Counted from the stretch's first letter, positions 1-8,213 are shown. The stretch: 12,538 nt of DNA from an uncultured Bacteroidia bacterium (GCA_903859795.1 CAIOOC010000245.1:1-12538); one strand, 5' to 3'. Notes: generated from the letters alone by a model not told the origin. Numbers and translations are program-made.

Positions 1-876
1 CAGCTGTCATGCCGCCGGATATGCCGGAATACCAACAACGTGTGTCAGCTGTCACCTCGATAAATACAATGCAACGACCAATCCAAATCATGTAACGGCT
101 AAATATCCAACAGATTGTTCGCTTTGCCATACCGTGACGGTCTGGACAACTTCAACGTTTGACCACCGCACAACGGTGTTCCCATTGACCGGAGCCCATA
201 CCACCGTTTTGTGTGCAACATGTCATACGAACGGATTCACCGGAGGGACGCCAACAACCTGCGTCAACTGTCATTTAACAAACTTCAATGCTTCAACAAA
301 TCCAAATCATACCCTTGCCAAGTTCTCAACCGATTGCAAGACCTGTCATACAACAACAGCCTGGGCGCCGTCATCGTTTAATCACAATACCGCTACCACC
401 TTCGCGCTGGCAAACAGTCACATCGGGGTGAGCTGCATCAGCTGTCATGCCGCCGGATATGCCGGGATATCAACAACCTGTGTCAGCTGTCACCTCGATA
501 AATACAATGCCACAACGACACCGTCGCATACTCTGGCGAAATATCCAACGGATTGCTCTATTTGTCATACCGTGACGGTTTGGACAACTTCAACGTTTGA
601 CCATAATACGACTGCCTTTCCATTGACCGGAACTCACACGACAGTTTTGTGCGCAACTTGTCACACGAACGGGTTCACCGGAGGGACACCAACAACCTGT
701 TCAAGCTGCCACTTAACAAACTTTAATGCGTCTACAAATCCAAATCATACCCTTGCCAAGTTCTCGACCGATTGCAAAACCTGTCATACAACAACTGCCT
801 GGGCGCCATCGTCATTTAATCACAACACCGCAACCACATTTTCATTAACAGGCAGTCATATCGGTTTAACATGTAT
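1..876 (+). repeat. 438-bp direct repeat, two copies (1-438 and 439-876)
   Basis: Each copy spans two protein units (146 codons). A hand comparison of 1-60 with 439-498 gives 57 of 60 identical bases. Positions 131-165 against 569-603 differ at one base in 35. A stretch of 32 bases at 296 and 734 is identical. Other parts are much less alike: 61-120 against 499-558 is only about 70 percent identical. Units further right keep the protein pattern but differ at many synonymous sites and are more AT-rich. The left end of the array is therefore the most recently duplicated or homogenised part. Whether more copies lie upstream cannot be seen. Confidence 0.85.
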
Positions 877-2350
877 AAGTTGCCACACAGCTGGATATGC
901 TGGTATATCAACAGATTGTGTAAGTTGTCATTTAAGTGATTTTAATTCAACCAATAATCCGGGGCATGTGGCTGCCAAGTTTCCAACAGACTGTACACTA
1001 TGTCATTCAACAACGTCATGGACAACATCAACTTTTAATCATAATACAACCACCTCTTTCCCTTTAACCGGAGCACACATTGGGGTAGACTGTGCCAGTT
1101 GTCACACGGCAGGATATGTTGGAATTTCTATTGAGTGCACAAGTTGTCATTTAGCCAATTATAACGCAACAACTATTCCAAATCATACAAGTGCGCAATT
1201 TTCAACAGATTGTAAAACATGTCACACCACATTGGCCTGGGTTCCGTCAACATACAATCATAATGTTGCAACAACTTTCCCCTTGACAGGTGCTCATATC
1301 GGCGTAAGTTGTGTCAGTTGTCATTCCAAAGGTTATGCCGGAATATCCACCGACTGTGTAAGCTGTCACTTAACAAATTTCAATGCAACGACGACACCAG
1401 CACATGCGACAGCAAAATACCCAACAGATTGCACGTTATGTCATACAACATCAGCATGGGTTCCGTCATCTTTTAATCACAATACAACAACGGTCTTTCA
1501 ATTAACAGGTGCCCACACAACTGTCGACTGTGTTATCTGTCATACCAACGGGTTTACGGGTGGCACACCCACTGATTGTGCAAGTTGCCATATTGCAAGC
1601 TACAACGCATCAGTGAATCCGAATCATATCGCAGCGAAATTTCCAACAGACTGTAAAATATGTCACTCAACGACGGCATGGATTCCAAATTCTTTTAATC
1701 ATAATACTGCCACAACCTTTCCTTTAACAGGAAGTCACATTGGCGTTGCCTGCATCAATTGTCACTCAACAGGATACATAGGAATTTCAACGGCTTGTGT
1801 AAGTTGTCATCAAAATGATTACAATGCAACCACAAGTCCGGCACATTTGGTGGCCAAATTTCCTACGGACTGCAAAATATGCCATACCACAACACTTTGG
1901 GTACCATCAACCTTTAATCATACAACGGGAACAACCTTCCCATTAACCGGGTCCCATATAGGTGTTAGTTGTATTAGTTGCCACACGGCAGGTTATGCAG
2001 GCATATCAACGCTTTGCGTAAGCTGCCATTTAAATGAGTTCAACACGACCAACAATCCGGCACATGCGGTGGCAAAATTTCCAACCAATTGTGAATTCTG
2101 CCATACAGTAACGGTATGGACAACAACAACCTATAATCATGATGCCCAATATTTTCCAATCTATTCCGGAAATCACCAGGGAGCATGGACATTATGCACA
2201 CAATGTCATACTACTGCAACCAATTTTGGTATTTTTAATTGTCTTGTTTGCCATCCTCAGACAACGATGGCTTCGGCTCATAAAGCGTTAAAGACCTATC
2301 TTTATAACAGCACTAATTGTTATGCATGCCATCCGAAAGGAACTTCATAA
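2..2350 (+). CDS. Giant repeat-type multiheme c-type cytochrome, 5'-truncated by window edge
   Basis: The frame is open from base 2 to a TAA at 2348-2350. The ATG or GTG codons inside it are not starts, because repeat sequence continues upstream of them, so the true start lies outside the window. The visible 782 residues hold 32 complete CxxCH heme c attachment motifs and one truncated one at the edge. They are arranged as units of 72-75 residues, each with three CxxCH sites. Every one of the nine complete units also has three other conserved His, in P-x-H, [FY]-[ND]-H and G-x-H-type contexts. That is one extra His per heme, as bis-histidyl ligation would need. A conserved Trp follows the third CxxCH. 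A 51-residue cap (2195-2347) with three more CxxCH ends the protein. Composition is very rich in Thr, Ser and Asn, with no transmembrane segment and no recognisable type IX secretion C-terminal domain. The likely role is electron transfer in the periplasm or outside the cell, inferred from family features only. Heme attachment would need a cytochrome c maturation system, which is not in the window. Confidence 0.9.
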   Translation, partial: SCHAAGYAGIPTTCVSCHLDKYNATTNPNHVTAKYPTDCSLCHTVTVWTTSTFDHRTTVFPLTGAHTTVLCATCHTNGFTGGTPTTCVNCHLTNFNASTNPNHTLAKFSTDCKTCHTTTAWAPSSFNHNTATTFALANSHIGVSCISCHAAGYAGISTTCVSCHLDKYNATTTPSHTLAKYPTDCSICHTVTVWTTSTFDHNTTAFPLTGTHTTVLCATCHTNGFTGGTPTTCSSCHLTNFNASTNPNHTLAKFSTDCKTCHTTTAWAPSSFNHNTATTFSLTGSHIGLTCISCHTAGYAGISTDCVSCHLSDFNSTNNPGHVAAKFPTDCTLCHSTTSWTTSTFNHNTTTSFPLTGAHIGVDCASCHTAGYVGISIECTSCHLANYNATTIPNHTSAQFSTDCKTCHTTLAWVPSTYNHNVATTFPLTGAHIGVSCVSCHSKGYAGISTDCVSCHLTNFNATTTPAHATAKYPTDCTLCHTTSAWVPSSFNHNTTTVFQLTGAHTTVDCVICHTNGFTGGTPTDCASCHIASYNASVNPNHIAAKFPTDCKICHSTTAWIPNSFNHNTATTFPLTGSHIGVACINCHSTGYIGISTACVSCHQNDYNATTSPAHLVAKFPTDCKICHTTTLWVPSTFNHTTGTTFPLTGSHIGVSCISCHTAGYAGISTLCVSCHLNEFNTTNNPAHAVAKFPTNCEFCHTVTVWTTTTYNHDAQYFPIYSGNHQGAWTLCTQCHTTATNFGIFNCLVCHPQTTMASAHKALKTYLYNSTNCYACHPKGTS
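212..2194 (+). repeat. Nine tandem tri-heme repeat units in the cytochrome
   Basis: Counting each unit from its first heme Cys codon, units begin at 212, 434, 650, 872, 1091, 1310, 1529, 1751 and 1970, and the C-terminal cap begins at 2195. Unit lengths are 74, 72, 74, 73, 73, 73, 74, 73 and 75 codons. Two variants are visible in the loop between the first and second heme site. Type A has G-F-T-G-G-T-P (units at 212, 650, 1529). Type B has G-Y-x-G-I-S or a close variant (the other six and the partial unit at the window start). The order from the left edge is B-A-B-A-B-B-B-A-B-B-cap. The alternating pattern on the left matches the 438-bp DNA repeat. Confidence 0.92.
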
Positions 2351-2370
2351 TTCATTCAACGTACGCCTGT
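2351..2370. other. Convergent gene junction
   Basis: Only 20 bp separate the stop codons of the rightward cytochrome gene and the leftward NagZ-like gene. I see no stem-loop followed by a T tract on either strand. Either the transcripts overlap or termination uses another signal. Confidence 0.6.
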
Positions 2371-5300
2371 CTAATGGCTTCCTGTTCTATTTAATTGTTC
2401 ATAAACCAATTGCAGAATATTGGTTCTTACATTCAAGTCGCTAAGTTTATTGTTTTCGCGAGTGGGATATACGCGGTTCGACAGAAAAATATAGATCAAT
2501 CCATTGGTTGGATCAGCCCAGAAAAATGTTCCAGTGAAGCCTGAATGACCGAAGCTTTGGGGTGAAACAGCCGGACAAGGGTAGGAATTAGCCATATCAA
2601 ATTTCTGATTGTCAATTAAAGGCTTATCGAAACCCAAACCCCTGCGATTGTTGTTTTGAGGGAACTGAACCCTGTTAAATTCTTCGATAGTCGACCGTTT
2701 GAGGTATTCCTTTCCACCGTAAGTTCCAAACTGGACATACATCTGTACAATCTTTGCCAAATCATTCGCCGAGGCAAATAACCCGGCATTACCGGAAATC
2801 CCTCCAAGGACAGCAGATGCCTCGTCATGCACAGTACTGTGGACTAACCTTTTACGAAATATTGCATCGTATTCGGTGGGAACAATCTGATCATCAGAAA
2901 ATTTCCGGGATGGTCGGTAAGTCATCGTTGTAGCTCCTAACGGGCGATAGAAGTTCTGATCCAGGAAATCGGTATATTTCATTTTTGTCAATCTTGAAAT
3001 CACTTCAGGAACTATAATAAATGAGAGACAACTATACACATATTTCCCGCGAGTTTCAAGAGGCGATTCGCGAATTGCCTTATATACATGTTTTTTGAAT
3101 CCCGATTTAAGATACATTCCCGGAGTCACTTCCAGATTGAATTCGCCATTTTGATCAGCCCTGTACCAGCTATTTGAAAGGTTACTCCCCTTAACTGATT
3201 CCTTCCAGAAGGGAAGATAAGGTGCCAATCCGGCTTGATGTGCCAGCAATTCCCTCACTGTAACATCACTCTTGTTGGAAGGATGCAAAAACCCCTTTCG
3301 CCAATCCTTCCAATAGGTAGAAAATTTCTCGTCGAGAATATATTTCCCATCTTCGTTAAGTTTCATGATTGCAGGAAGCGCTCCGGCAACCTTAGTTATA
3401 GATGCCAGATCATAAATATCATCCATTTGGGAAGGAACACGAGCTTCAAAGGTATGGTAACCATAAGCTTTTTGAAAAATAATTTTTCCATCCTTGGCAA
3501 CTAAAACATTACACCCTGGGAAAGCCTTATTTTCCAATGCATTATTTATTATTGAATCGATAGCCTCCTTAAACCTGGTTGAATTTAATCCAACCTCTTC
3601 AGGGATGGTATATTTTAAACGGATTGGATGATCAATATTCAAACCGGAACCCGTCGGATAAAGAGTATTTATTGGAACAGGTAACTTCCCGCCACAGGCA
3701 ATTCCCCCGAATAAAAGCTGGGCTGCCAGTTCTTCATTAATCAAAGTATTCTGATAAGCAATCAATAATCCGCCGGGATGCCCAATCTCATTTAGCTCCC
3801 CAACAGCGTATGGATTTGCAAAAAATACCAGAATGGAATTGTGGATGGATGATATTCGCGATATCAGCTTCCTTAGGTCGTCAGTTACTCCGTAAGGAGG
3901 TGTTTGCTTTACATGTATTGGAGAATTGAACTTAAATGTGGGACGATTCTTACACTCAAAAAGTGAATGAATACCAGTAATTACAAGATTATAGTTTCCT
4001 AATTTCTTAATCATTTCATTTGCCTCAGACTCGGTAAAATCCTCTGAGAGATTAAAGTAATCAACCTGTGTATAATTGCCCAGCATTTTTTGAAAAGGGG
4101 TTATGACAGCTGACCCAATCGATAATGCAGCGATATGTAAAGTATCAAGACGCAGCAATGGGATAAGATTGTTTTTGTTTTCAAGTAAGGTCAATGATGA
4201 CTCAACAGCCAATCTATTAGCATATTGCGCCTCTGTTGAATTAAGCTTATTTAAAAGGCCTGCAACAATTAATGGTTGACGATGACTTAATCCAGATATA
4301 AATTTAGCAGCCAGCACCCTGCGACATTTAAGATTAATCTGATCCTCCAAAAGTTCCTTATTTTGGATGGCCTCCTTGACTGCCTTAAGCGTTAACTCGG
4401 CATCAACCGGAAACTCAATCACATCATTACCTGCTTTCAGCGCCTGCACATCGTTCCTCCCAGGTTCTCCATAACCGGTTACTCCTCCCATATTCATCGC
4501 ATCGGTGATGATCAACCCCTGGTAGTTCCATTCTTTCCGGATCACCCCTTCTACAGCAGTGTAGGACAGACTTGCAGGTGAATCACCCATCGTATTAAGC
4601 GAAGGAACCATCAGATGAGCAGTCATAATTCCACCAATTCCCTCTGCGGCCAGCTTCTTAAAAGGAAAAAGCTCGAGACTATCAAGCCGTTGTCGCGATG
4701 CAGGAACGAGGGGTAATGTAAAATGGGAATCAGTTTTCGTATCTCCGTGTCCGGGAAAGTGCTTCGCAACTGCAATTATACCGTTCTCCTGCAATCCTTT
4801 CATAAAAGCGATACTTTTTCGGGCAACCTCATACCGTGAGGCGCCAAACGAACGAATGCCAATAATCGGATTGAGCGGCTCTGAATTAATATCTGCAACA
4901 GGACCTAAACTCACCTGAACACCAAGTATTTTCAATTGTTTCGCTATTTCAGAAGCGCATCTTTTGATCGTTTGATCGTCAGAGGCCGCTCCAACTGTGA
5001 GATTATAGGGAAATGGCTGAACATCATCCAGGCGCATGCCAGCTCCACACTCTGCATCCATTGCTACAATTAACGGTGTTTTGGATATCGACTGATAGTA
5101 ATTGATAAGTTCTACCTGTCTAACCGCTGTTCCGGAAAAGAAAATCAAACCTCCGAAATTATGTTTTTGAACCATTTCAGCAACGTGAAATTGTTTCTGC
5201 AAGTCTTCACCGGAAGTAACATCGATCCAGATTAGTTGTGCAATTCGTTCATCCGGGGAGAGGGCATTAAACACCGAGTCGACCCATGGATGGTTCATAT

Positions 5301-5388
5301 ATTTTTTCAGGTCAACCTGCGAATGAGCCTGAGCTGAGAAGAGCAATGCCTGAATTAATAAAAAAATAATTAACTTATATTTTAGCAT
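2371..5388 (-). CDS. Secreted NagZ-like GH3 beta-N-acetylglucosaminidase fused to a serine beta-lactamase-like domain
   Basis: This is a 1005-residue protein with an N-terminal signal peptide (residues 1-24, hydrophobic core then A-H-S-Q). Residues about 35-370 are a GH3 N-terminal barrel of the NagZ type. K-H-F-P-G-H-G-D-T-x-T-D-S-H at 209-222 is the NagZ hallmark loop that carries the His acid/base (H222), and D296 in T-D-A-M-N-M is the expected nucleophile. Residues about 385-580 look like the GH3 C-terminal domain. Residues about 595-1000 are a class C beta-lactamase/DD-peptidase-like domain with S-I-T-K (663-666) as the SxxK motif and H-S-G (948-950) in the KTG position. The middle motif, usually Y-x-N or similar, reads Y-S-C at 785-787. 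Family knowledge suggests removal of terminal GlcNAc from muropeptides or chitooligosaccharides, with the second domain acting on peptides, esters or amides; its substrate is unknown. The start ATG is 30 bp after the upstream gene's stop, and the gap is too short for a typical separate promoter. The fusion architecture is known in Bacteroidetes. Confidence 0.93.
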   Translation of the reverse strand: MLKYKLIIFLLIQALLFSAQAHSQVDLKKYMNHPWVDSVFNALSPDERIAQLIWIDVTSGEDLQKQFHVAEMVQKHNFGGLIFFSGTAVRQVELINYYQSISKTPLIVAMDAECGAGMRLDDVQPFPYNLTVGAASDDQTIKRCASEIAKQLKILGVQVSLGPVADINSEPLNPIIGIRSFGASRYEVARKSIAFMKGLQENGIIAVAKHFPGHGDTKTDSHFTLPLVPASRQRLDSLELFPFKKLAAEGIGGIMTAHLMVPSLNTMGDSPASLSYTAVEGVIRKEWNYQGLIITDAMNMGGVTGYGEPGRNDVQALKAGNDVIEFPVDAELTLKAVKEAIQNKELLEDQINLKCRRVLAAKFISGLSHRQPLIVAGLLNKLNSTEAQYANRLAVESSLTLLENKNNLIPLLRLDTLHIAALSIGSAVITPFQKMLGNYTQVDYFNLSEDFTESEANEMIKKLGNYNLVITGIHSLFECKNRPTFKFNSPIHVKQTPPYGVTDDLRKLISRISSIHNSILVFFANPYAVGELNEIGHPGGLLIAYQNTLINEELAAQLLFGGIACGGKLPVPINTLYPTGSGLNIDHPIRLKYTIPEEVGLNSTRFKEAIDSIINNALENKAFPGCNVLVAKDGKIIFQKAYGYHTFEARVPSQMDDIYDLASITKVAGALPAIMKLNEDGKYILDEKFSTYWKDWRKGFLHPSNKSDVTVRELLAHQAGLAPYLPFWKESVKGSNLSNSWYRADQNGEFNLEVTPGMYLKSGFKKHVYKAIRESPLETRGKYVYSCLSFIIVPEVISRLTKMKYTDFLDQNFYRPLGATTMTYRPSRKFSDDQIVPTEYDAIFRKRLVHSTVHDEASAVLGGISGNAGLFASANDLAKIVQMYVQFGTYGGKEYLKRSTIEEFNRVQFPQNNNRRGLGFDKPLIDNQKFDMANSYPCPAVSPQSFGHSGFTGTFFWADPTNGLIYIFLSNRVYPTRENNKLSDLNVRTNILQLVYEQLNRTGSH

Positions 5389-5418
5389 CTTTTTAAATAT
5401 TAAACAACAAACAGTTAC

Positions 5419-6531
5419 TTACACTTTAATGAAGATCTTCTTTTTATAGAGTACCAGTCCTACAAACCAAAAAAATACGATGTGAAAGAGTGCAAAGAGC
5501 AGTGAAGTGATTTTCTGATCGGTGCACAAAGGAGAAAAAAGGTGCTGAAAAATCCAGGTATACCCATTTACCACGGTACCATTGGCCTCTGTAATGTGAA
5601 CAAGGTAAAGAATTGCTTTCACATAAATCCCGGAGAACGCAAAGATAGCCAAAGGGTTCATCCCAAATATCACAAAAAAGGAGGTCCAGCCAGACCAACC
5701 CTTAAGATCGATAATCCAGATCAGCAATGCCAATGAAAGCATTGCCCAACCGGCTGCATATAGAACGTAAGAACTGGTCCAAAGTGGTTTATTTATTGGA
5801 AACAGAAGACCCCACAAAAATCCGGCGAGTGTACTAGCAACCCCCAATATTACAAGTATTTTCGGAACCTTAATTTTTTCGGTTTCCCGGATAATGCCCC
5901 CTGCAAGGTAACCTATAATAACAGTGACCACTGCCGGAATAGTACTTAGCAGACCCTCTGGTTCAAATGGGATTCCAAACCCTTTATACATGTGGTTTAC
6001 TCCAAGAATGGTCAAATCAAATGGAATAACTGCATTTCCAGAGAGCGAATAAGGGTCACCATTCCCGAACCAGAACAAAATAGCCCAGTACACCAACAGA
6101 ATTACTCCACCTGCAACTGGAAGCAATTTTCGTGGCACAGCGAGAACAAGTAAAGCGCCGATTCCATAGGCAATAGCAATACGCTGAAGAACACCCATAA
6201 CCCGAAGCTTCGAAAAATCGGTCAATGCTTGCGGAAAAGCATTCAAAAATAATCCAACTGCGAAAATTAACAAGGTTCGTTTTCCAATTCTAAGCAACGA
6301 ATCTTTACTCAATGTGTTATTATACTTTGAAAACGAGAAAAACATTGAAACTCCCACTACAAACAAAAAGAATGGGAAAATCAGATCTGTCGGGGTGCAC
6401 CCATGCCATTTCGAATGTTCCAGAGGAGCATAAATATATTCCCAGCTTCCCGGATTGTTTACCGTAATCATTGCTGCTATTGTTATTCCACGCAGCACAT
6501 CAAGAGCCAGATAGCGTTGACTGGTTTTCAT
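5419..6531 (-). CDS. nagX: NagX-like membrane protein (COG4299/DUF5009, HGSNAT-type acyltransferase family)
   Basis: The protein has 370 residues, with about ten hydrophobic segments and no cleaved signal peptide. The start M-K-T-S-Q-R-Y-L-A-L-D-V-L-R-G is typical of the family. Diagnostic segments are P-L-E-H-S-K-W-H-G-x-T-P-T-D-L-I-F-P (36-53), V-M-G-V-L-Q-R-I-A (111-119) and F-E-P-E-G-L-L-S-T-I-P-A (189-200). H39 sits where, from memory of the family, human heparan-alpha-glucosaminide N-acetyltransferase has its catalytic His. That enzyme moves acetyl groups across a membrane onto terminal glucosamine. Bacterial relatives called NagX occur in GlcNAc/chitin utilisation regulons, where a transport role was proposed from context. 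Here it sits directly before the NagZ-like gene (30 bp) and after a glycosidase gene (94 bp). The specific function, acetyl transfer or transport, is not settled by the sequence. Confidence 0.85.
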   Translation of the reverse strand: MKTSQRYLALDVLRGITIAAMITVNNPGSWEYIYAPLEHSKWHGCTPTDLIFPFFLFVVGVSMFFSFSKYNNTLSKDSLLRIGKRTLLIFAVGLFLNAFPQALTDFSKLRVMGVLQRIAIAYGIGALLVLAVPRKLLPVAGGVILLVYWAILFWFGNGDPYSLSGNAVIPFDLTILGVNHMYKGFGIPFEPEGLLSTIPAVVTVIIGYLAGGIIRETEKIKVPKILVILGVASTLAGFLWGLLFPINKPLWTSSYVLYAAGWAMLSLALLIWIIDLKGWSGWTSFFVIFGMNPLAIFAFSGIYVKAILYLVHITEANGTVVNGYTWIFQHLFSPLCTDQKITSLLFALFHIVFFWFVGLVLYKKKIFIKV

Positions 6532-6625
6532 AGGATTCAGGATATATGAGGTAATTAATTTATTGATAAATTTCTCAATTTACATAAGCAAAATTCCAAC
6601 CACTTAATTCAATGTTTCAAATCAG

Positions 6626-8131
6626 TTATTTGTTCATTTTAAACCTGACGGGTGAACTTTCTGTATTTGATTTGCTCAGTGCAGTCACTACATACCTGAA
6701 ATGCTTTGGATCAGTTGTATGATTAAGAGTATAGGTTATTGAATTATTTGCTGTAGTCAGAAAAATTCTTGCCGGGTTCCGGGTATTTTTTCGCTGCCAG
6801 CGTGTGAACTGATAAAGTACAAATGATTTGGTATTCGCCCCCCCTTCCCAGCTAAGATGAAGCTGTCCGTTGGAGAGGTTCATTTGTGCATTGAGTGGCT
6901 CCTGCGGAGTTATCTCGCCGACTCGTCCATTTAAAGGGGGAAGTGCAGGATAACGATAGAGCCGATCCTGCACTTTCTGGTGAAGGTCGAGGGGATTCTT
7001 CCGCAGGAATTTTGCACTGTAGAATACACTTCCGGCTATCGTTTTGAGTTTGCGGTTTAGTTTGATCTGGTTAACTATTTCATCAGCGCTCTGCCATGAT
7101 TTCTCTTTAGACTCAGGGTCTAATTTGTAAAGTCCATGTCCGATAAAAAGTTGGGCACCGTAAGCGTGATGACTCCACCAATCGGCAATGATTTTATAAT
7201 CAGCAATTTCCTTTCCAATTTCCCAGTAGACCTGTGGCGCTACGTAATCAATCCATTGGTTATATTCCCATTTCAAAATATCGGCATAGAGATCATCGAA
7301 ATTAGTTTGTCCGGCCTTGGTCTTCGAACCTAAGGGATCCTTTTCAGCATTTCGCCATACCCCAAAAGGTGAAATTCCGAATTCAACCCATGGCTTTATC
7401 GACTTAATCGTGTCATGCAATTGCTTCACTATTAAATCGACATTATTCCTCCTCCAATCCTCTTTTTCATTGGCATGAAAGCCCCCGGGATATTCCTGAA
7501 ACGTTTTTTCATCCGGAAATTCGACCCCCGAAATGCGATAAGGGTAAAAATAATCATCCATATGGATCGCGTCAATATCATAACGTCGAACAATATCACC
7601 AACAATTTTTGCAACATAATTTCGCGTCTGTGGTAATCCCGGATCAAATATTCTGGTCTTCCCATAGGTCACAAACCACTCAGGATGGGTATTGGAGATG
7701 TGTTCAGAGGAACTTTTGTTCACACTTACATCCGAAACCGCCCTGTAAGGATTTAGCCAAACATGCAGATCGATCCCCCTTTTATGGCATTCCAAGGAAG
7801 CAAATTCAAGTGGATCATAAAAGGGATCGGGCTTTTTACCCTGTTTACCTGTCAGCCACTGCGACCATGGTTCAAATTCAGAGGCATAAAACGCATCAGA
7901 GGCCGGTCTAATTTGAAAGATAACCGTATTCATATTGTACTGTTTGACTAAATCGAGCAATTCGATGAATTCCTTTTGCTGCTGAGCGGTCGTGAGGTTA
8001 GACGCTGAAGGCCAGTCAATATTGGCAATTGTGGCAATCCAGACTGCTCTCATCTCACGCTTGGGATATTTCGATGCAATTAAATTTGAGGTGAAAAACA
8101 ATAAAATACTTATGACAATAAGTTTCTTCAT
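6626..8131 (-). CDS. Secreted GHL10/DUF187 family glycosidase (DigH/YddW-like)
   Basis: This is a 501-residue protein. A signal peptide covers about residues 1-20 (K-K, a hydrophobic stretch, then L-I-A-S) with no lipobox Cys, so it is probably a soluble exported protein. The mature part opens with R-E-M-R-A-V-W-I-A-T, the usual beginning of the glycosyl-hydrolase-like 10 barrel (about 25-395). Conserved segments follow in order: N-T-V-I-F-Q-I-R-P (68-76), D-L-H-V-W-L-N-P-Y-R (121-130), D-A-I-H-M-D-D-Y-F-Y-P-Y (187-198) with probable catalytic acids, G-I-S-P-F-G-V-W-R-N (252-261) and D-Y-V-A-P-Q-V-Y-W-E (295-304). Residues about 408-500 resemble a fibronectin III-like beta domain. The E. coli relative DigH (YddW) cleaves glycan strands stripped of peptides, so peptidoglycan is a reasonable substrate, given the AmpG-like and NagZ-like neighbours. 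It lies 82 bp downstream of the transporter gene and probably shares its transcript. Confidence 0.92.
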   Translation of the reverse strand: MKKLIVISILLFFTSNLIASKYPKREMRAVWIATIANIDWPSASNLTTAQQQKEFIELLDLVKQYNMNTVIFQIRPASDAFYASEFEPWSQWLTGKQGKKPDPFYDPLEFASLECHKRGIDLHVWLNPYRAVSDVSVNKSSSEHISNTHPEWFVTYGKTRIFDPGLPQTRNYVAKIVGDIVRRYDIDAIHMDDYFYPYRISGVEFPDEKTFQEYPGGFHANEKEDWRRNNVDLIVKQLHDTIKSIKPWVEFGISPFGVWRNAEKDPLGSKTKAGQTNFDDLYADILKWEYNQWIDYVAPQVYWEIGKEIADYKIIADWWSHHAYGAQLFIGHGLYKLDPESKEKSWQSADEIVNQIKLNRKLKTIAGSVFYSAKFLRKNPLDLHQKVQDRLYRYPALPPLNGRVGEITPQEPLNAQMNLSNGQLHLSWEGGANTKSFVLYQFTRWQRKNTRNPARIFLTTANNSITYTLNHTTDPKHFRYVVTALSKSNTESSPVRFKMNK

Positions 8132-8213
8132 CTTAATAAATTTTCAATTTAATATTTACTCTGTGTCAATCCAGTTTCAGGCCTGGGGAATTCGCCTTTG
8201 CTCCCCTTCTCCC

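Noticed and set aside
134..136. Possible start codon of the cytochrome gene at 134
   Set aside because: The codon is GTG inside a repeat unit, and the same frame encodes CVSCH and CSLCH upstream to the window edge, so the gene starts outside the window.
1..876. CRISPR array or satellite DNA as the cause of the repeats
   Set aside because: The repeats are in-frame coding units of about 220 bp with conserved heme motifs, and no short repeat/spacer pattern exists.
2..2350. Zinc-finger or other Cys/His metal protein in place of a cytochrome
   Set aside because: All motifs are exact CxxCH with a matching number of spaced extra His, which fits heme c binding far better than paired zinc ligands.
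7609..7911. Plus-strand open frames across the GHL10 gene (and similar antisense frames elsewhere in the cluster)
   Set aside because: They overlap genes with strong family motifs on the other strand and show no recognisable protein features of their own.
8132..8213. Terminator between the transporter and GHL10 genes
   Set aside because: Only four-base complementary pieces are visible, with no T tract after them on the minus strand.
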